A program made the position numbers and the translations under genes. A stretch of DNA of 23,033 nucleotides from Oscillospiraceae bacterium (GTDB taxonomy: Bacteria; Bacillota; Clostridia; Oscillospirales; Ruminococcaceae): positions 1 through 23,033 of the forward strand of contig JAGALG010000254.1 in NCBI GenBank assembly GCA_017848075.1, in the 5' to 3' direction. The notes beneath the pieces are model-generated. The model was not told the DNA's origin. It did not search any database and was given only the letters and a program-made list of their open reading frames with translations. Shown here piece after piece: positions 1-7,999 of this stretch (positions are counted from its first letter, which is position 1; every line of letters begins with the position of its first letter).

Positions 1-200
1 GACGGGGACGCTTTATCCGAAAATTTGTACTGACAGATCCCCATATGGACAGTGAACAGATCGGCGCAGCCATGGGCTGCTATATTCAATGTGTGGATCA
101 GGCACTGAAAGCCTATCTCAATGTTCCGGTCAGCCAGCAGCAGGCGGCAGTTGAGGAGAACTATCGCACTTATTTAAAACAATCCCCAGCTGTATTGTAA
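1..200 (+). CDS. C-terminal end of an unrecognised protein (5' truncated)
   Basis: An open frame read from base 3 runs without a stop to TAA at 198-200, giving about 65 residues of a protein whose start lies outside the window. The visible part is a soluble, mostly helical-looking tail with a MDSEQIGAAMGCYIQCVDQA stretch, then a charged segment ending in LKQSPAVL. I do not recognise the family. No terminator is visible between its stop and clpB, whose ribosome-binding site begins about 25 bases later. The two may therefore be co-transcribed, although that spacing alone does not prove it. The call that this is coding rests on the open frame, its codon usage resembling the neighbours, and its orientation and spacing. 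Confidence 0.6.
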   Translation, partial: RGRFIRKFVLTDPHMDSEQIGAAMGCYIQCVDQALKAYLNVPVSQQQAAVEENYRTYLKQSPAVL

Positions 201-240
201 GAAGAATGGGACAAGATAAGTTTGGAAGGAGAGAATGTTT

Positions 241-2838
241 ATGAATGCTCAGAAATTTACGCAGAAATCGCTGGAAGCTGTCCAGCTGGCTCACAATATT
301 GCAATTGAGCATAACAATATGCAGATCGAACAGCTGCATCTGCTCAGCGCTTTGCTGCAGCAGGAAAATAGTCTGGTTGCTCAGCTGATGAAGAAAATGT
401 CCGTAGATCCTGCCGCCTTGGAGCGGGCTGTCGCACAGGAGATTGGGAAAATTCCTTCTGTGACTGGCTCTGGCCGAGAAGAGGGCAAGGTGTACATTTC
501 TCAGGAAATGGATCGAACCCTGACTCGAGCTGAGAAAATTGCAGAGTCCATGAAGGACGAATATGTTTCCGTGGAGCATTTGATGCTGGGCTTGATGGAG
601 GAAGCGGAAGGTGGTCTGAAAAATGTCTTGAAGCTGTTCCACATTGAGAAAAATGAGTTTCTTAAGGTACTGCAGCAGGTTCGAGGCAATACCCGTGTTA
701 CTTCGGATTCCCCGGAAGATACCTATGAAGCACTGAAAAAATATGGTCACGATCTGGTAGAGGAAGCTCGCAATAAAAAACTGGATCCAGTCATTGGCCG
801 TGACAGTGAGATCCGTAATGTGATTATGATTCTGTCCCGTAAGACCAAGAACAATCCGGTACTGATCGGTGAACCAGGTGTTGGTAAGACAGCCATTGCA
901 GAAGGTCTGGCCCAGCGTATCGTTCGTGGTGATGTTCCTGCCAGCTTGAAAGATAAAACCATCTTCTCTCTGGATATGGGCGCACTGGTTGCCGGTGCGA
1001 AATATCGCGGCGAGTTTGAGGAGCGTTTGAAAGCAGTTCTTGCAGAGATTAAAAAGAGCGAAGGCCGTATCATCCTCTTTATTGACGAGCTGCATACCAT
1101 TGTCGGTGCCGGTAAAACCGAAGGTTCCATGGATGCAGGCAACCTGCTGAAACCAATGCTGGCTCGTGGTGAGCTGCACTGTGTAGGTGCTACTACCTTG
1201 AACGAGTATCGCCAGTATATTGAAAAGGATGCTGCATTGGAACGCCGCTTCCAGCCGGTTTTGGTCAATGAACCAACAGTGGAAGATACCATCGCCATTC
1301 TTCGTGGTCTGAAGGAGCGCTACGAGATTTATCACGGCGTAAAGATTCAGGATAATGCTTTGATTGCAGCGGCAACTCTGTCCAATCGCTATATTTCCGA
1401 CCGTTTCCTGCCGGACAAGGCCATCGACTTGGTGGATGAGGCCTGCGCCATGATCCGTACCGAAATGGATTCCATGCCGGTGGAACTGGATGACCTGTCC
1501 CGTAAAATGATCCAGCAGGAGATCGCACAGGCAGCTCTTCGCAAGGAGGATGACAAGCTGTCCAAAGAGCAGTTGGAGCGTGTCACAAAAGAACTGGCGG
1601 AGATGAAAGAACAGTTCAACTCCATGAAGGCTCAGTGGGAGAACGAGAAAAACGCCATTGCCAAAGTACAGAAGCTCCGTGAGGAGATCGAGGCAGTCAG
1701 TGGTGAGATTGAAAAGGCTGAGCGGGAATATGATTTGAATAAAGCGGCTGAGCTGAAATACGGTAAACTGCCTCAGTTGAAAAAGCAGCTGGAGGAAGAA
1801 GAAAAAATTGCCGAGGAAGCCAGCCAATCCAATCTGCTCCGCGACAAGGTCAACGAAGAGGAGATCGCAAAAGTTGTGGGCAAATGGACGGGTATCCCGG
1901 TTTCCAAGCTAATGGAAGGAGAACGGGAAAAACTGCTTCATCTGGAAGATATCCTCCATGAATCGGTCATCGGTCAGGATGAGGCTGTGACCAAAGTAAC
2001 GGAAGCCATCATTCGTTCCCGAGCCGGTATTGCGGATCCAAATCGACCAATCGGCTCCTTCCTGTTCCTTGGTCCAACAGGTGTCGGTAAGACCCAGCTG
2101 GCCAAGGCGCTGGCAAAAACCCTCTTTGATGATGCCAACAATATGGTTCGGATCGACATGAGCGAATATATGGAAAAATACAGCGTATCCCGTTTGATCG
2201 GTGCGCCTCCAGGCTATGTTGGCTATGAGGAGGGCGGTCAGTTGACCGAAGCTGTTCGTCGCAGACCCTATTCTGTTGTTCTCTTTGATGAGGTCGAAAA
2301 AGCGCATCCGGATGTGTTCAATATTCTGCTGCAGGTACTGGATGATGGCCGTATTACGGATTCCCAAGGCCGTACAGTGGACTTTAAGAATACGATCATT
2401 ATCCTGACCTCCAACCTGGGTTCTCCTTATATCCTGGAAGGTATTCAGGACAATGGCGAAATTTCCGAAACAGCAAAACAGAAGGTGGATACGCTGCTGA
2501 AACAGAGCTTCCGACCGGAATTCCTCAACCGTTTGGATGAGATTGTCTTCTACAAACCATTGAGCCGGGAGAATATTGGCGGCGTTATTGATCTGCAGAT
2601 TGCCGAACTGCAGAAACGACTGGATCAGAAGCAGATCACTCTGCAGCTGACCGAAGCAGCAAAACAATATATTATTGAAAATGCCTACGACCCGATCTAT
2701 GGCGCAAGACCGCTGAAACGCTTTATTCAGAGTCATGTGGAAACACTGTTGGGCCGCAAGATCATTGCCGATGAGATTCGTCCGGACAGCGTCGTGACAT
2801 TGGACAGCAATGGTGAAGATCTGATTTTTAAAGCATAA
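241..2838 (+). CDS. clpB: ATP-dependent chaperone/disaggregase ClpB
   Basis: ClpB is a cytoplasmic hexameric AAA+ disaggregase that works with DnaK to pull polypeptides out of heat-induced aggregates. The 865-residue length matches the family. An N-terminal Clp repeat domain occupies about residues 1-150. The first AAA+ module has Walker A GEPGVGKT (about 210-217) and Walker B ILFIDELHTIVGAG. A long charged coiled-coil M domain (about 400-530) separates it from the second AAA+ module, with GPTGVGKT (about 611-618) and VVLFDEVEKAHPD. The M domain and the absence of a ClpP-binding IGF-type loop favour ClpB over ClpA/ClpC. An in-frame ATG also exists at 235, but AAGGAG at 226-231 lies 3 nt from it and 9 nt from the ATG at 241. 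The protein from 241 (MNAQKFTQKS) also has the family's usual beginning. No CIRCE or CtsR-like site is visible in the short upstream gap, so any heat-shock promoter must lie further upstream. Confidence 0.97.
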   Translation: MNAQKFTQKSLEAVQLAHNIAIEHNNMQIEQLHLLSALLQQENSLVAQLMKKMSVDPAALERAVAQEIGKIPSVTGSGREEGKVYISQEMDRTLTRAEKIAESMKDEYVSVEHLMLGLMEEAEGGLKNVLKLFHIEKNEFLKVLQQVRGNTRVTSDSPEDTYEALKKYGHDLVEEARNKKLDPVIGRDSEIRNVIMILSRKTKNNPVLIGEPGVGKTAIAEGLAQRIVRGDVPASLKDKTIFSLDMGALVAGAKYRGEFEERLKAVLAEIKKSEGRIILFIDELHTIVGAGKTEGSMDAGNLLKPMLARGELHCVGATTLNEYRQYIEKDAALERRFQPVLVNEPTVEDTIAILRGLKERYEIYHGVKIQDNALIAAATLSNRYISDRFLPDKAIDLVDEACAMIRTEMDSMPVELDDLSRKMIQQEIAQAALRKEDDKLSKEQLERVTKELAEMKEQFNSMKAQWENEKNAIAKVQKLREEIEAVSGEIEKAEREYDLNKAAELKYGKLPQLKKQLEEEEKIAEEASQSNLLRDKVNEEEIAKVVGKWTGIPVSKLMEGEREKLLHLEDILHESVIGQDEAVTKVTEAIIRSRAGIADPNRPIGSFLFLGPTGVGKTQLAKALAKTLFDDANNMVRIDMSEYMEKYSVSRLIGAPPGYVGYEEGGQLTEAVRRRPYSVVLFDEVEKAHPDVFNILLQVLDDGRITDSQGRTVDFKNTIIILTSNLGSPYILEGIQDNGEISETAKQKVDTLLKQSFRPEFLNRLDEIVFYKPLSRENIGGVIDLQIAELQKRLDQKQITLQLTEAAKQYIIENAYDPIYGARPLKRFIQSHVETLLGRKIIADEIRPDSVVTLDSNGEDLIFKA

Positions 2839-2841
2839 GAG

Positions 2842-2876
2842 AAAACCCTCCCTTAATGGGAGAGTTTTGTGCTTTT
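2842..2876 (+). terminator. Rho-independent terminator after clpB
   Basis: The arms AAAAC+CTCCC (2842-2852) and GGGAG+GTTTT (2858-2868) pair around a TTAAT loop with one internal mismatch. A T-rich tract follows. It starts 4 bases after the clpB stop. Confidence 0.8.
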
Positions 2877-2901
2877 CAGTGGTAAACCATGGGAATAATA
2901 C

Positions 2902-2932
2902 TTGACTTTGAGCCTACTCCAGGGTATATAAT
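2902..2932 (+). promoter_or_regulatory. MerR-type promoter (19-bp spacer with central dyad) for the MATE exporter
   Basis: A -35 TTGACT (2902-2907) and a perfect -10 TATAAT (2927-2932) are separated by 19 bases instead of the usual 17. The spacer region carries an imperfect dyad, CTTTGAG (2906-2912) and CTCCAGG (2917-2923), around CCTA. Overlong spacers with a central dyad are the established hallmark of promoters activated by MerR-family proteins, which untwist the DNA to realign the two elements. A TATATA at 2925-2930 would give a 17-bp spacer, so a plain sigma-A promoter cannot be excluded. No merR-like gene is present in the window. Confidence 0.6.
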
Positions 2933-2980
2933 AGTAAAGTTCACAAATTTTATTGCATTATTTTAGGAGTGTGAGAAATC

Positions 2981-4366
2981 TTGAGTAAGTTTGCTTCCAA
3001 GGCGGCGAAAGCGCCGGTCAATATGCTGGAAGGACCGATTTGGAAAGGAATCTTGTACTTTGCAATTCCAATTTTCTTCGGAAATCTGTTCCAACAGCTG
3101 TATAATACAGCCGATACGCTGATTGTAGGTAACTTTATTGGCAAAGAGGCACTGGCGGCAGTCAGCTCTTCCGGCAACCTGATCTTTATGATGGTTGGTT
3201 TCCTGAACGGCATGGCGATGGGTGCAGGTGTTTTGATTTCCAAGGCTTACGGTGCGAAGGATCACGAAGGTATGCGCCGCACCATTCATACAGACCTGGC
3301 CTTTGGTGTTGTAGCTGGTTTGACTTTGACTGTGGTAGGCCTTTTGATCACCCCAACGATTTTGCGCTGGATGGGCACACCGGAAACCGTACTGCCCAAT
3401 TCCATTGCGTACTTCCGGGTGTACTTCCTGGGCAGCACGGCATCCTTTCTCTATAATATCTGTACTGGTATTTTGCAGGCAATTGGTGACAGCCGTCATC
3501 CATTGTACTTCCTGATTATTTCCTCGGTGACCAATGTGGCCTTGGACTTGCTGTTCATTGCGGTCTTCCATTGGGGCGTTGCTTCTGCGGCAGCGGCAAC
3601 GGTTATTTCCCAGTGTCTCAGTGCAGTGCTCTGTTTGAGACAGCTGCTGAGAACCGATGGCCCACACAAGGTTTATTTGAAGGAGATCCGTCTACATATC
3701 CCTACCTTGAAAAATATCATTCGTTTTGGTTTGCCTTCCGGCGTGCAGAACTCTGTGATTGCCTTTGCTAATGTTATTATGCAGTCCAATATCAATGCTT
3801 TTGGTGACAGCGCAATGGCTGGCTGCGGATCCTATTCTAAAATCGAAGGCTTTGCCTTCCTGCCGGTAACCTGCTTCTCTATGGCACTGGCGACCTTTGT
3901 CGGTCAGAATCTGGGAGCAAAACAGCACGATCGTGTAAACCAGGGCGCACGCTTTGGCGTATTCTGTTCCATGCTGGTGGCAGAGAGCTTTGGTATTTTT
4001 GTCTTTCTCTTTGCTCCGCAAATCATTGGCCTGTTTAATACCGATCCGGAAGTGGTGGCCTATGGTGTGCTGCAGGCTCGTACGATTTCCCTGTTCTACT
4101 GCTTGCTGGCACTGAACCATTGCATGGCCGGCGTTCTCCGTGGTGCCGGTAAGCCGACTGTTCCAATGCTGGTTATGTTGGTGTGCTGGTGTGTGATCCG
4201 TGTTGCGTATGTTACCGCAGTGGTTCCGATTCTGGAAACCATCCAGGTTGTCTTCTCTGCATATCCTCTGACCTGGACCATCAGTGCCCTGTTCTTCCTG
4301 TATTACTACTTCAAATCCGACTGGCTCCATCACTTTGACCGTATGGAAGCAAGCGAAAACGCATAA
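2981..4366 (+). CDS. MATE-family multidrug/Na+ or H+ antiporter
   Basis: This is a polytopic inner-membrane exporter of the MATE (multidrug and toxic compound extrusion) family, which couples Na+ or H+ influx to efflux of cationic drugs or metabolites. The 461 residues fit the usual 440-480 and 12 membrane segments. The N-terminal part has the family look: GPIWKGILYFAIPIFFGNLF, then QLYNTADTLIVGNFIG and LAAVSSSGNLIFMM. A related repeat pattern follows in the second half (NVIMQSNINAFG, then MAGCGSYSKIEGFAFLPV). The start is TTG at 2981, since the frame is otherwise closed upstream. AGGAG at 2965-2969 is the only candidate ribosome-binding site, with a longish spacing of about 11 nt. The gene stands alone between two terminators, behind its own promoter. 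The substrate cannot be predicted from sequence. Confidence 0.93.
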   Translation: MSKFASKAAKAPVNMLEGPIWKGILYFAIPIFFGNLFQQLYNTADTLIVGNFIGKEALAAVSSSGNLIFMMVGFLNGMAMGAGVLISKAYGAKDHEGMRRTIHTDLAFGVVAGLTLTVVGLLITPTILRWMGTPETVLPNSIAYFRVYFLGSTASFLYNICTGILQAIGDSRHPLYFLIISSVTNVALDLLFIAVFHWGVASAAAATVISQCLSAVLCLRQLLRTDGPHKVYLKEIRLHIPTLKNIIRFGLPSGVQNSVIAFANVIMQSNINAFGDSAMAGCGSYSKIEGFAFLPVTCFSMALATFVGQNLGAKQHDRVNQGARFGVFCSMLVAESFGIFVFLFAPQIIGLFNTDPEVVAYGVLQARTISLFYCLLALNHCMAGVLRGAGKPTVPMLVMLVCWCVIRVAYVTAVVPILETIQVVFSAYPLTWTISALFFLYYYFKSDWLHHFDRMEASENA

Positions 4367-4370
4367 AAAG

Positions 4371-4395
4371 AACCCCTCCACTCTGCGGAGGGGTT
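4371..4395. terminator. Bidirectional terminator between MATE gene and typA
   Basis: A perfect 9-bp stem pairs AACCCCTCC (4371-4379) with GGAGGGGTT (4387-4395) around a 7-base loop. T-runs follow on both strands (TTTT after 4393 on plus, CTTTTT on minus), so it serves both convergent genes. Confidence 0.88.
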
Positions 4396-4400
4396 TTCTG

Positions 4401-6224
4401 CTATTTCTTGTTTTTGCTCCACTCTTTCATACGCTGAGTTTTATCCAGGATTTTCTTTCTCATGCGGATGGATTTTGGAGTTACTTCGATCAGCTCATCT
4501 TCTTTGATGAACTCGATGCACTGTTCCAGAGACATGCCCTTTGGTGTTACCAGACGGAGAGCATCGTCAGAACCGGAAGCACGGGTATTGGTCAGATGTT
4601 TCTTCTTGCAGACATTGACAACCAGATCCTCGTCCTTTGGAGACTGGCCAACGATCATGCCTTCGTAAACCGGAACACCGGCACCAATGAACAGAGTACC
4701 GCGCTCCTGTGCGTTGAACAGGCCGTAGGTAACAGCATCGCCCTGCTCGAAAGCGATCATGGAGCCAAAGGAACGGCTTGGAATCTCGCCTTTGAATGGC
4801 TCGTAGCCAATGAGAACAGAGTTCATAATGCCTTCACCCTTGGTGTCAGTCAGGAACTCAGAACGATAGCCGAAGAGACCACGGGATGGAATGGTAAATT
4901 CCAGTTTGGTACGGCCATTCATTGGGTTCATGGAAACCAGAACGCCCTTTCTGCGGCCCATCTTTTCCATAACAGAACCAGCGGCAAAGTCAGGGCAGTC
5001 GATAACCAAAGCTTCCATTGGTTCCATTTTTACACCGTCTTCTTCTTTCATCAGAACCTGCGGACGGCTTACCTGGAATTCATAGCCTTCACGGCGCATG
5101 GTTTCGATAAGGATGGAAAGATGCATTTCGCCACGGCCAGCCACGCGGAAGGACTCAGCGGATTCGGTCTCCGTTACACGGAGAGAAACATCCTTCAGAG
5201 TCTCTCGCAGCAGACGGTCACGGAGATGACGGGAGGTCAGGAATTTACCTTCCCGGCCTGCAAAGGGGCTGTCGTTAACAGAGAAGGTCATTTCGATGGT
5301 TGGCTCGGAGATTTTTACAAATGGCAGTGGTTCCACTGCTTCAGGGCTGCAGATGGTTTCACCGATGGTCACATTTTCCAGACCGGAGATGCAGACAATG
5401 TCGCCCATTTTGCCTTCCTGCGCCGGAACACGGGCCAGACCCTCGATCTGATACAGGGATACGATTTTACCTTTGTACTGAACATCCGGGTCGCCGTGTT
5501 TGCAAACAACGATCGGATCGTTGACTTTTACAACACCGCGGGCAATCTGACCGATTGCGATACGACCTACATATTCGTTGTAGTCGATGGAGGAAACCAG
5601 GTACTGGAATGGGCCGTCAATGTCGCCTTCCGGTGCTGGAACTTCTTCCAGGATTGTATCAAAGAGAGCATTCAGATTTTCACCTCTGACGCCTGGCTCG
5701 AAGGAAGCGGTACCTTCTTTACCGGAGCAGTACAGAATCTTGGATTCCAACTGTTCTTCGGTAGCGTCCAGATCGAAGAGCAGGTCATAAACTTCTTCAC
5801 GAACTTCTTCGTTTCTTGCGTCAGGACGGTCTGTTTTGTTGACAACGATGATTACTTTGTGACCCAGTTCCAGCGCTTTCTGCAGAACAAAACGGGTCTG
5901 TGGCATTGGACCCTCGAAGGAGTCTACCAGCAGGATAACACCGTTTACCATTTTCAGAATACGCTCCACCTCACCGCCGAAGTCAGCGTGGCCTGGGGTA
6001 TCAATAATGTTGATTTTAACGCCATTGTAGGTGATGGCGGTATTTTTTGCAAGGATGGTGATGCCGCGCTCTTTTTCCAGGTCGCCGGAGTCCATAACAC
6101 GGTCCTGCACAGCCTGGTTTTCGCGGAAGGTACCGCTCTGTTTCAGCATCTGGTCAACCAGGGTTGTTTTACCGTGGTCAACATGGGCGATAATCGCAAT
6201 ATTCCTTAAATCTTCTCTAATCAA
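4401..6224 (-). CDS. typA: Translational GTPase TypA/BipA
   Basis: TypA (BipA) is a ribosome-binding GTPase related to EF-G and LepA. It supports 50S assembly and growth under stress such as cold. The 607-residue length is normal. The G domain shows G1 AHVDHGKT (13-20), the switch region KERGIT (51-56), G3 DTPGH (75-79) and G4 NKTD (129-132). Domain II, the elongation-factor-type domains and the BipA-specific C-terminal domain follow, ending in a basic tail (KTQRMKEWSKNKK). The start is TTG at 6224, with GAAGGAG centred about 9 nt upstream on the minus strand. The beginning MIREDLRNIAIIAHVDHGKT aligns with family N-termini, and no better ATG exists. It is a single gene convergent with the MATE exporter. 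Confidence 0.97.
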   Translation of the reverse strand: MIREDLRNIAIIAHVDHGKTTLVDQMLKQSGTFRENQAVQDRVMDSGDLEKERGITILAKNTAITYNGVKINIIDTPGHADFGGEVERILKMVNGVILLVDSFEGPMPQTRFVLQKALELGHKVIIVVNKTDRPDARNEEVREEVYDLLFDLDATEEQLESKILYCSGKEGTASFEPGVRGENLNALFDTILEEVPAPEGDIDGPFQYLVSSIDYNEYVGRIAIGQIARGVVKVNDPIVVCKHGDPDVQYKGKIVSLYQIEGLARVPAQEGKMGDIVCISGLENVTIGETICSPEAVEPLPFVKISEPTIEMTFSVNDSPFAGREGKFLTSRHLRDRLLRETLKDVSLRVTETESAESFRVAGRGEMHLSILIETMRREGYEFQVSRPQVLMKEEDGVKMEPMEALVIDCPDFAAGSVMEKMGRRKGVLVSMNPMNGRTKLEFTIPSRGLFGYRSEFLTDTKGEGIMNSVLIGYEPFKGEIPSRSFGSMIAFEQGDAVTYGLFNAQERGTLFIGAGVPVYEGMIVGQSPKDEDLVVNVCKKKHLTNTRASGSDDALRLVTPKGMSLEQCIEFIKEDELIEVTPKSIRMRKKILDKTQRMKEWSKNKK

Positions 6225-6280
6225 GTTGATTCGCTCCTTCTCTGTCGATTCAGCGTAAGAAAAACTCTTTCCAACAATTT

Positions 6281-6309
6281 ATTATACTTCTGTTTTTTCT
6301 TCTATTCCA
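6281..6309 (-). promoter_or_regulatory. Possible sigma-A promoter of typA
   Basis: On the minus strand a perfect TATAAT (-10, bases 6286-6281) lies about 57 bases before the typA start. The matching -35 position (6309-6304, TGGAAT) is weak, so only the -10 is convincing. The 158-base gap 6225-6382 holds nothing else I can identify. Confidence 0.4.
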
Positions 6310-6382
6310 GTGCCTTTGAGCAATTCCTGTGCATTGCATAAAGGTTTTTTCTGTAGGGCCGGGGTTTTTGTTGAATTTTCTG

Positions 6383-7144
6383 TTAATTCAGCCCAAAGAG
6401 GCGGAAGAAAAGCCAAAACAGGGCGATCAGAATGGGCTGATGGAGTACATAGACCCACAAAGTATGCCGTCCGATGAACTCCAGCCAGGGCAGACGGGAG
6501 GGGTAAAGCCACTGGGGTCCCTTCCCTTCTTTGACCCAGCTGCCCAGATAATAGCCTACAAGGAAGAGGAAAAACCAAGGGATCAGCGGGTAATAGTCTG
6601 AGGAGAAAAATCCCGCTGTCAACAGCCCAAAGGGGAAAAGATATGGATTTTGCGTCTTTATCGGAACAGCCAGCAGACTTTGGAAGCCAAGATAACCATG
6701 GGGAAGATGGAAGCTGACAGCAAACAGTGTCAGCCCCAAAGCGACACCGATTTCCCGTGGAAGTTTGTCCAATAAGGGTCGCAGCAAGGCCAGCAGGATC
6801 ATGCAGGAGCCCATTAGATGGAGAATACCAAACTGAATGATCAGATCCGGGACAGCAACAGCAGTTACAAGGGTCATGACCATTGCCCAGGCGAAGATTT
6901 TTAGACCCCGCTTCAGAGTAGAGCGGGAATAGCGGCTGGCAATACCGGAAATCAGGGTAAAGGTGCCGCCGATCAGGGGAGCGCCCACGCTGTTGAACCA
7001 CGGGTCACGGAACCAATCCAGATCTGCCCCGAAAAGATATACAAGACTATACAGACCGTGATAAACTACCATAATCAGGATCGCTGCGCCGCGCAGCAGA
7101 TCCAAGCCGCAGACGCGTTTTTGATTTTTCTCCATTTCTGCCAC
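6383..7144 (-). CDS. DUF1624-like (HGSNAT-type catalytic) integral membrane protein
   Basis: This is a predicted inner-membrane protein of about 250 residues with roughly seven hydrophobic segments. The N-terminal pattern GLDLLRGAAILIMVVYHG places an Asp, an Arg-Gly pair and a His in and around the first membrane helix. That pattern is typical of the DUF1624/heparan-alpha-glucosaminide N-acetyltransferase-like family and related acyltransferases. The C-terminal part (GRHTLWVYVLHQPI) also resembles the last helix of this group. Members may move acyl groups across the membrane onto cell-surface sugars, but the substrate here is unknown. Two starts are possible. GTG at 7144 has AGAGG upstream, and ATG at 7135 has GAGGTGG 5 nt upstream. 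I list the longer form without strong preference. The gene lies 91 bases downstream of the lipoprotein gene on the same strand. Confidence 0.75.
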   Translation of the reverse strand: MAEMEKNQKRVCGLDLLRGAAILIMVVYHGLYSLVYLFGADLDWFRDPWFNSVGAPLIGGTFTLISGIASRYSRSTLKRGLKIFAWAMVMTLVTAVAVPDLIIQFGILHLMGSCMILLALLRPLLDKLPREIGVALGLTLFAVSFHLPHGYLGFQSLLAVPIKTQNPYLFPFGLLTAGFFSSDYYPLIPWFFLFLVGYYLGSWVKEGKGPQWLYPSRLPWLEFIGRHTLWVYVLHQPILIALFWLFFRLFGLN

Positions 7145-7235
7145 CTCAATTTCCTCTTTCTACTATTGTGTCCTGCTTTGCGAATCTCTACACAAGAGAA
7201 ATGGTCCGCCGGGGGAGCGACAGACCAAGTTTGTG

Positions 7236-7796
7236 TTAATCATTCAAATCCAGTTTTTCGGGGATATGCGCTTCGATGATAGAACGAGCCCCATCATTAT
7301 CCTCCAGCATCAGCATAACCAGATAGTCACCCCGCTGGAAGATCACCGCATTTTCCGAAATAGCGGTAGAGTTGTAAATGTCGTAACCGGAGAAGGCACG
7401 GATGCGGCTTTCCTGCCAATCCTTCAAAGCCTCACGGACGCTGTTTTCTTCGCCTTCCTTTGGCTTGATGATATAAACATCGGATGCGCCGTAGTCGGTC
7501 TCCATGTAGCGGACATAGTACTCCTCAATGGTCTCCAGATCAAAGCCCATTACATCGCGGAGTTCCGCATCGGTGGCATCCACCAGTCCGGTACTGCGAT
7601 CCAGCTGAGCATAAATCTCCTCCAGTGCTCCCTGAGGGTTGGGCTTTGCCATATTTTCGACAGCTTTGCTGCCCTGTTCGGTTTCTTCCGTCTGTGCACT
7701 GGAAGGGCTGTCTTCTGCCTCCTCTGCAGCAGAGCTGCAGGCGCTCAGGCTGAAAATCAGCAACAGAACCAGCAGCAGGGAAATCATATGTTTCAT
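7236..7796 (-). CDS. DUF4358-like lipoprotein
   Basis: This is a 186-residue predicted lipoprotein. After MKHM comes a hydrophobic leader ending in the lipobox LSAC, with Cys20 as the lipidation site. A Ser/Glu-rich linker (about 21-50) precedes a globular domain. The domain reads GALEEIYAQLD, then a YYVRYMETDYGASDVYIIKP stretch, then SVREALKDWQESRIRAFSGY. That order matches my memory of the DUF4358 family common in Clostridia, whose function is unknown. The frame is open further upstream to 7901, but AAGGAAG lies 5 nt before the ATG at 7796 and the promoter is downstream of the longer start. The signal peptide also fits only this start. It is probably attached to the outer face of the cytoplasmic membrane. 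Confidence 0.8.
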   Translation of the reverse strand: MKHMISLLLVLLLIFSLSACSSAAEEAEDSPSSAQTEETEQGSKAVENMAKPNPQGALEEIYAQLDRSTGLVDATDAELRDVMGFDLETIEEYYVRYMETDYGASDVYIIKPKEGEENSVREALKDWQESRIRAFSGYDIYNSTAISENAVIFQRGDYLVMLMLEDNDGARSIIEAHIPEKLDLND

Positions 7797-7848
7797 GAAA
7801 TCTTCCTTTACTCTATTCTGAAAAGGCGCAATAAAACCGCCTATGAAA

Positions 7849-7876
7849 ATTATATTGATTTTTGCCGTACTGTCAA
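7849..7876 (-). promoter_or_regulatory. Consensus sigma-A promoter of the DUF4358-like lipoprotein gene
   Basis: On the minus strand, a perfect TTGACA (7876-7871) and a perfect TATAAT (7854-7849) are separated by 16 bases. This leaves a leader of about 45 bases before the ATG at 7796. It also argues against any start upstream of 7849. Confidence 0.8.
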
Positions 7877-7956
7877 GAAATTGCTTCAAAAAATATGCCA
7901 AAAATGACGGCTTTCCGGAAAAATTAACAAATTCTCTTTCTTATTTGCGATTTTAT

Positions 7957-7965
7957 GCTATACTG
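7957..7965 (+). promoter_or_regulatory. Extended -10 promoter of the NERD-like gene
   Basis: TGC directly before TATACT (7960-7965) makes an extended -10 element about 35 bases ahead of the ATG at 8000. No good -35 hexamer is present at the expected distance, which is common for extended -10 promoters. It is divergent from the lipoprotein promoter at 7849-7876. Confidence 0.5.
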
Positions 7966-7999
7966 GTAGCATTAGTTTTTATAAAAGGAGTTTTTGTTT

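Noticed and set aside
201..240. Heat-shock control site (CIRCE or CtsR box) before clpB
   Set aside because: Neither the TTAGCACTC dyad nor GGTCAAA-type repeats are present in the gap. Such a site would have to lie upstream of the window.
130..1827. Minus-strand open frame opposite clpB (about 565 codons)
   Set aside because: Leu/Phe/Gln-rich shadow of the clpB codon pattern, with no supporting signals.
4284..6209. Long plus-strand open frame opposite typA (about 640 codons)
   Set aside because: It is antisense to an unambiguous typA, contains no recognisable domain and would read through the shared terminator at 4371-4395.
7200..7235. Terminator between the lipoprotein gene and the DUF1624-like gene
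   Set aside because: A GC-rich partial stem (GGTC with GACC, CGC with GCG) is visible but has a bulge and no T-run on the minus strand, so it is too weak to call.
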